DNA of 51,724 nt, taken from the NCBI RefSeq assembly GCF_004000865.1, contig NZ_BIMB01000051.1, forward strand, positions 1-51,724, given 5' to 3'. Positions 49,659 through 51,724 of the stretch are shown here, in pieces (the first letter of the stretch is position 1; every line of letters begins with the position of its first letter). Both the position numbers and the translations under genes were made by a program. This stretch comes from Paenibacillus elgii NBRC 100335 (GTDB lineage: Bacteria; Bacillota; Bacilli; Paenibacillales; NBRC-103111). The notes beneath the pieces are model-generated. The model was not told the origin of the DNA. It made no database searches and worked only from the letters and a program-made list of their open reading frames with translations.

Positions 49659-50372
49659 ATGATGCGTTATTTCCGATGGATCGGTTCGGCAGCGGCTTTG
49701 GGCCTCGCCATGACGATGACCGGCTGCTTTTCATGGTACGATTACAACAGCGCCCAGAATTACGGCAGCAAGCGGGATATGCCAAGGCAGGACACGTCGC
49801 GAGCTTATCAAACTCAGCAGCAGTATTCCCCCGTTTCCCACAAAGTAACCAAACTGGAGATGAATCAGCATTTGTCCGATCAGGTGGCCGCAATGGACGG
49901 GGTCAGCAGCGCGATCGTCATGATGGGCGATAACACCGCTTATGTCGCCATCACGATGGACAGCACTGCCAGCGGAACGCGTGGGGGCGAAGGCAAAGGG
50001 ACGGAAACGAATAATTACGGTTTGGTAAAAGGGCTGTACAGCACGTACGGCGACCAAAGCGATTACGCCCCGTCCGACCAGTTGATCAGCGGAGGCAGCG
50101 GCGGAGAGACGGAGATGCACCACGAGCATTTGTCGCATTTGTTCAAGCAAAAGATTGCGGAAAAAATCCGCCTGAATCAGCCGACGGTACATGACGTCTA
50201 TATTTCGGCGAACCGCATCGTCGTCAACTCGTTCAACCGGATGGCACAGGACAGCTGGAGCGGAAGAAGTCTGGAGCCGTACCGCGCCCAATTCACGGAA
50301 ATGATGGATCGGACGTTCGGAACGGACGTTACGGTTCCTAACCAAGCGGAAGGGAACGGCCGCGAGTATTGA
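49659..50372 (+). CDS. YhcN/YlaJ-family sporulation lipoprotein
   Basis: A 237-residue lipoprotein. The signal peptide ends in AMTMTGCFSW with lipidated Cys23. The core, VTKLEMNQHLSDQVAAMDGVSSAIVMMGDNTAYVAITMD, is the signature of the YhcN/YlaJ family, found in the inner membrane of spores. A Gly/Ser/Thr-rich insertion (about 108-150) precedes the final helical part with VHDVYISANRIVVNSFNRMAQD. AAAAGGAGGGCACTC precedes tandem ATG codons; I use the first. The 249-base gap upstream holds the cta promoter and presumably a forespore promoter, which I cannot locate. Confidence 0.9.
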   Translation: MMRYFRWIGSAAALGLAMTMTGCFSWYDYNSAQNYGSKRDMPRQDTSRAYQTQQQYSPVSHKVTKLEMNQHLSDQVAAMDGVSSAIVMMGDNTAYVAITMDSTASGTRGGEGKGTETNNYGLVKGLYSTYGDQSDYAPSDQLISGGSGGETEMHHEHLSHLFKQKIAEKIRLNQPTVHDVYISANRIVVNSFNRMAQDSWSGRSLEPYRAQFTEMMDRTFGTDVTVPNQAEGNGREY

Positions 50373-50423
50373 GCCGGGTCCCGTCATCGCATTGGCGTAA
50401 GGCATGCTGCACCCGGCTTTTTC
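50372..50423 (+). terminator. Terminator of the spore lipoprotein gene
   Basis: AGCCGGGT (50372-50379) pairs with ACCCGGCT (50411-50418) and is followed by TTTT. The loop is long (31 bases) and the left arm touches the stop codon. Confidence 0.6.
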
Positions 50424-50523
50424 AGCCCCGTGCAGTTTCTTTTTGCCGCGGGTTCCTGTAGAATTGCATTTATAATTGAAGGTTCTCTTAGAAGAATAAT
50501 TCGAATTACGGGGAGATAATATA

Positions 50524-51724
50524 ATGAAGAAAAATAATTTTGCCCTGCTCGGGATCGGCAGCGACTTGGCCGAGGCTATGCAGAAACATGGATATAACGA
50601 GCCGACGCCGATTCAAAGCGAGGCGATCCCGGTCGCTCTTGCCGGCCACGACATCATCGCTCAAGCACAGACCGGCACGGGCAAAACACTGGCTTTTGCG
50701 CTGCCGATTCTGGAAAACATCAATCCCGCCAACCCGAACGTGCAGGCGCTGATCGTTACCCCGACCCGCGAGCTTGCCATTCAAATTACGGAAGAAATCA
50801 AGCGCTGGGCTCCGCTCAAAGGCTTGCGCGTGCTGTCCGCTTACGGAGGGCAGGATGTCGAGCGCCAGATCCGCAAGCTGGAAGGAAATATACATATTAT
50901 TGTAGCGACGCCCGGACGGCTACTCGATCATTTGCGTCGTGAAACGGTGCAGCTTCATAAGCTGTCCGTTCTCGTGCTGGACGAAGCGGATCAAATGCTG
51001 CACATGGGCTTCCTGCCTGAGGTCGTGGAGATTATTTCGGTGACCCCTAGCCGCAGACAGACGCTGCTGTTCTCGGCCACGATGCCTCCGCGCATCCGTC
51101 AGCTGGCGAAAGAGTATATGCGGCAGCCGGTTGAAATCGAAGTGAAATCGAAACGCGTGACGCTGGACGAAATCGAGCAGGTCGTGATTCAGACCACGGA
51201 CCGCGGGAAACTGGAAACGCTCTGTAAATTGATCGACGAAGAAAATCCGTATTTGGCGATGATCTTTTGCCGTACGAAGCTTCGGGCGAGCAAGCTGATG
51301 AACGAGCTGGCGGAACGCGGGTATTCGTGCGACGAGCTGCACGGAGATTTGACGCAGGCGAAGCGCGAGCAGGTCATGAAGCGGTTTCGCGAGGCCAAAA
51401 TCCAGCTGCTCGTAGCGACCGATATCGCGGCGCGCGGGCTCGACGTCGAAGGCATCACGCATGTGTTCAACTACGACATCCCGCATGATGCCGAAAGCTA
51501 CATTCACCGCATCGGGCGGACGGGACGCGCAGGGCAGACGGGAAAAGCGTTTACGTTCGCCGCGCAGCGGGATGCGATGTATCTGGAGCAGATCGAGCGG
51601 GGCATTAAAGCGACGATCGCGAAGCGGTCGGGCAAAGCGGCGGCGGAGCGTGGCGACGCGGGTGAAGGCGCGGTACGCGGGCGCAGAGGCGACGCGGATG
51701 CGGCAGTGGGCGCAGCGCGCGGGC
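50524..51724 (+). CDS. DEAD-box RNA helicase, CshA-like, 3' end outside the window
   Basis: The first 400 codons of an ATP-dependent RNA helicase. All core motifs are present in order: Q motif GYNEPTPIQ, motif I AQTGTGKT, Ia TPTRELA, Ib ATPGRLLD, motif II LDEADQM, motif III FSATMPP, then the second domain with IFCRTK, ATDIAARGLD and HRIGRTGRAG. After the core a basic tail rich in Arg, Gly and Ala begins (AKRSGKAAAERG), as in helicases with RNA-binding tails, and is cut by the window end. The ATG at 50524 follows GGGGAG. It has the layout of B. subtilis CshA, which works in RNA decay and cold growth. Confidence 0.93.
   Translation, partial: MKKNNFALLGIGSDLAEAMQKHGYNEPTPIQSEAIPVALAGHDIIAQAQTGTGKTLAFALPILENINPANPNVQALIVTPTRELAIQITEEIKRWAPLKGLRVLSAYGGQDVERQIRKLEGNIHIIVATPGRLLDHLRRETVQLHKLSVLVLDEADQMLHMGFLPEVVEIISVTPSRRQTLLFSATMPPRIRQLAKEYMRQPVEIEVKSKRVTLDEIEQVVIQTTDRGKLETLCKLIDEENPYLAMIFCRTKLRASKLMNELAERGYSCDELHGDLTQAKREQVMKRFREAKIQLLVATDIAARGLDVEGITHVFNYDIPHDAESYIHRIGRTGRAGQTGKAFTFAAQRDAMYLEQIERGIKATIAKRSGKAAAERGDAGEGAVRGRRGDADAAVGAARG

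Overview
The window reads as chromosome of a spore-forming, aerobic, Gram-positive soil bacterium of the Paenibacillaceae (Paenibacillus, Cohnella or a close relative). The support is: strong GGAGG-type ribosome binding sites with occasional TTG and GTG starts, lipoprotein solute receptors, LplB/YtcP-type sugar permeases with YesM/YesN-type regulators, a caa3 oxidase operon laid out as in Bacillus, and a YhcN/YlaJ-type spore lipoprotein. The genus is inferred. No rRNA, tRNA, phage, insertion sequence or CRISPR array was recognised.

Layout. 1-7300: mostly single housekeeping genes with their own terminators: a YtfP-like flavoprotein, a 33-residue membrane peptide, a cation-diffusion-facilitator exporter, two small proteins of unknown role, a Nudix hydrolase, a DRE-TIM aldolase behind a near-perfect sigma-A promoter, a MOSC protein and a radical SAM protein. 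7302-19325: a seven-gene minus-strand operon (permease, permease, sugar-binding lipoprotein, Gfo/Idh/MocA oxidoreductase, large secreted GH18-like protein, a second and atypical Gfo/Idh oxidoreductase, xylose-isomerase-like TIM barrel). A one-piece membrane AraC sensor-regulator diverges from it. 19462-23070: malic enzyme, a membrane-TlpA fusion and an NlpC/P60 wall hydrolase. 23071-33524: a repeat-rich gap, a second sugar importer with a YesMN two-component pair, and a secreted GH85 endo-beta-N-acetylglucosaminidase behind catabolite-repression-like sites. Together the two carbohydrate loci suggest growth on N-acetylglucosamine-containing glycans or glycoproteins.

33799-40506 is the most striking part. 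A histidine kinase whose sensor is an amino-acid-binding-protein domain is overlapped by an NtrC-type regulator. Then comes a roughly 400-base pyrimidine-rich leader with tandem repeats and a perfect sigma-54 promoter, followed by an amino-acid ABC transporter and an arginase/agmatinase-family hydrolase. It looks like a self-contained sense, import and degrade module for an extracellular guanidino or amidino amino compound.

40552-43959 holds a J-domain protein, a winged-helix regulator with a SufR-like cysteine cluster, another TIM-barrel isomerase, and a methyltransferase behind a MerR-type promoter with a 19-base spacer. 44042-49364 is the cytochrome caa3 operon ctaC-D-E-F-G-ctaM on the minus strand with a consensus promoter. 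49659-51724 has the spore lipoprotein and the first 400 codons of a DEAD-box RNA helicase that runs off the window.
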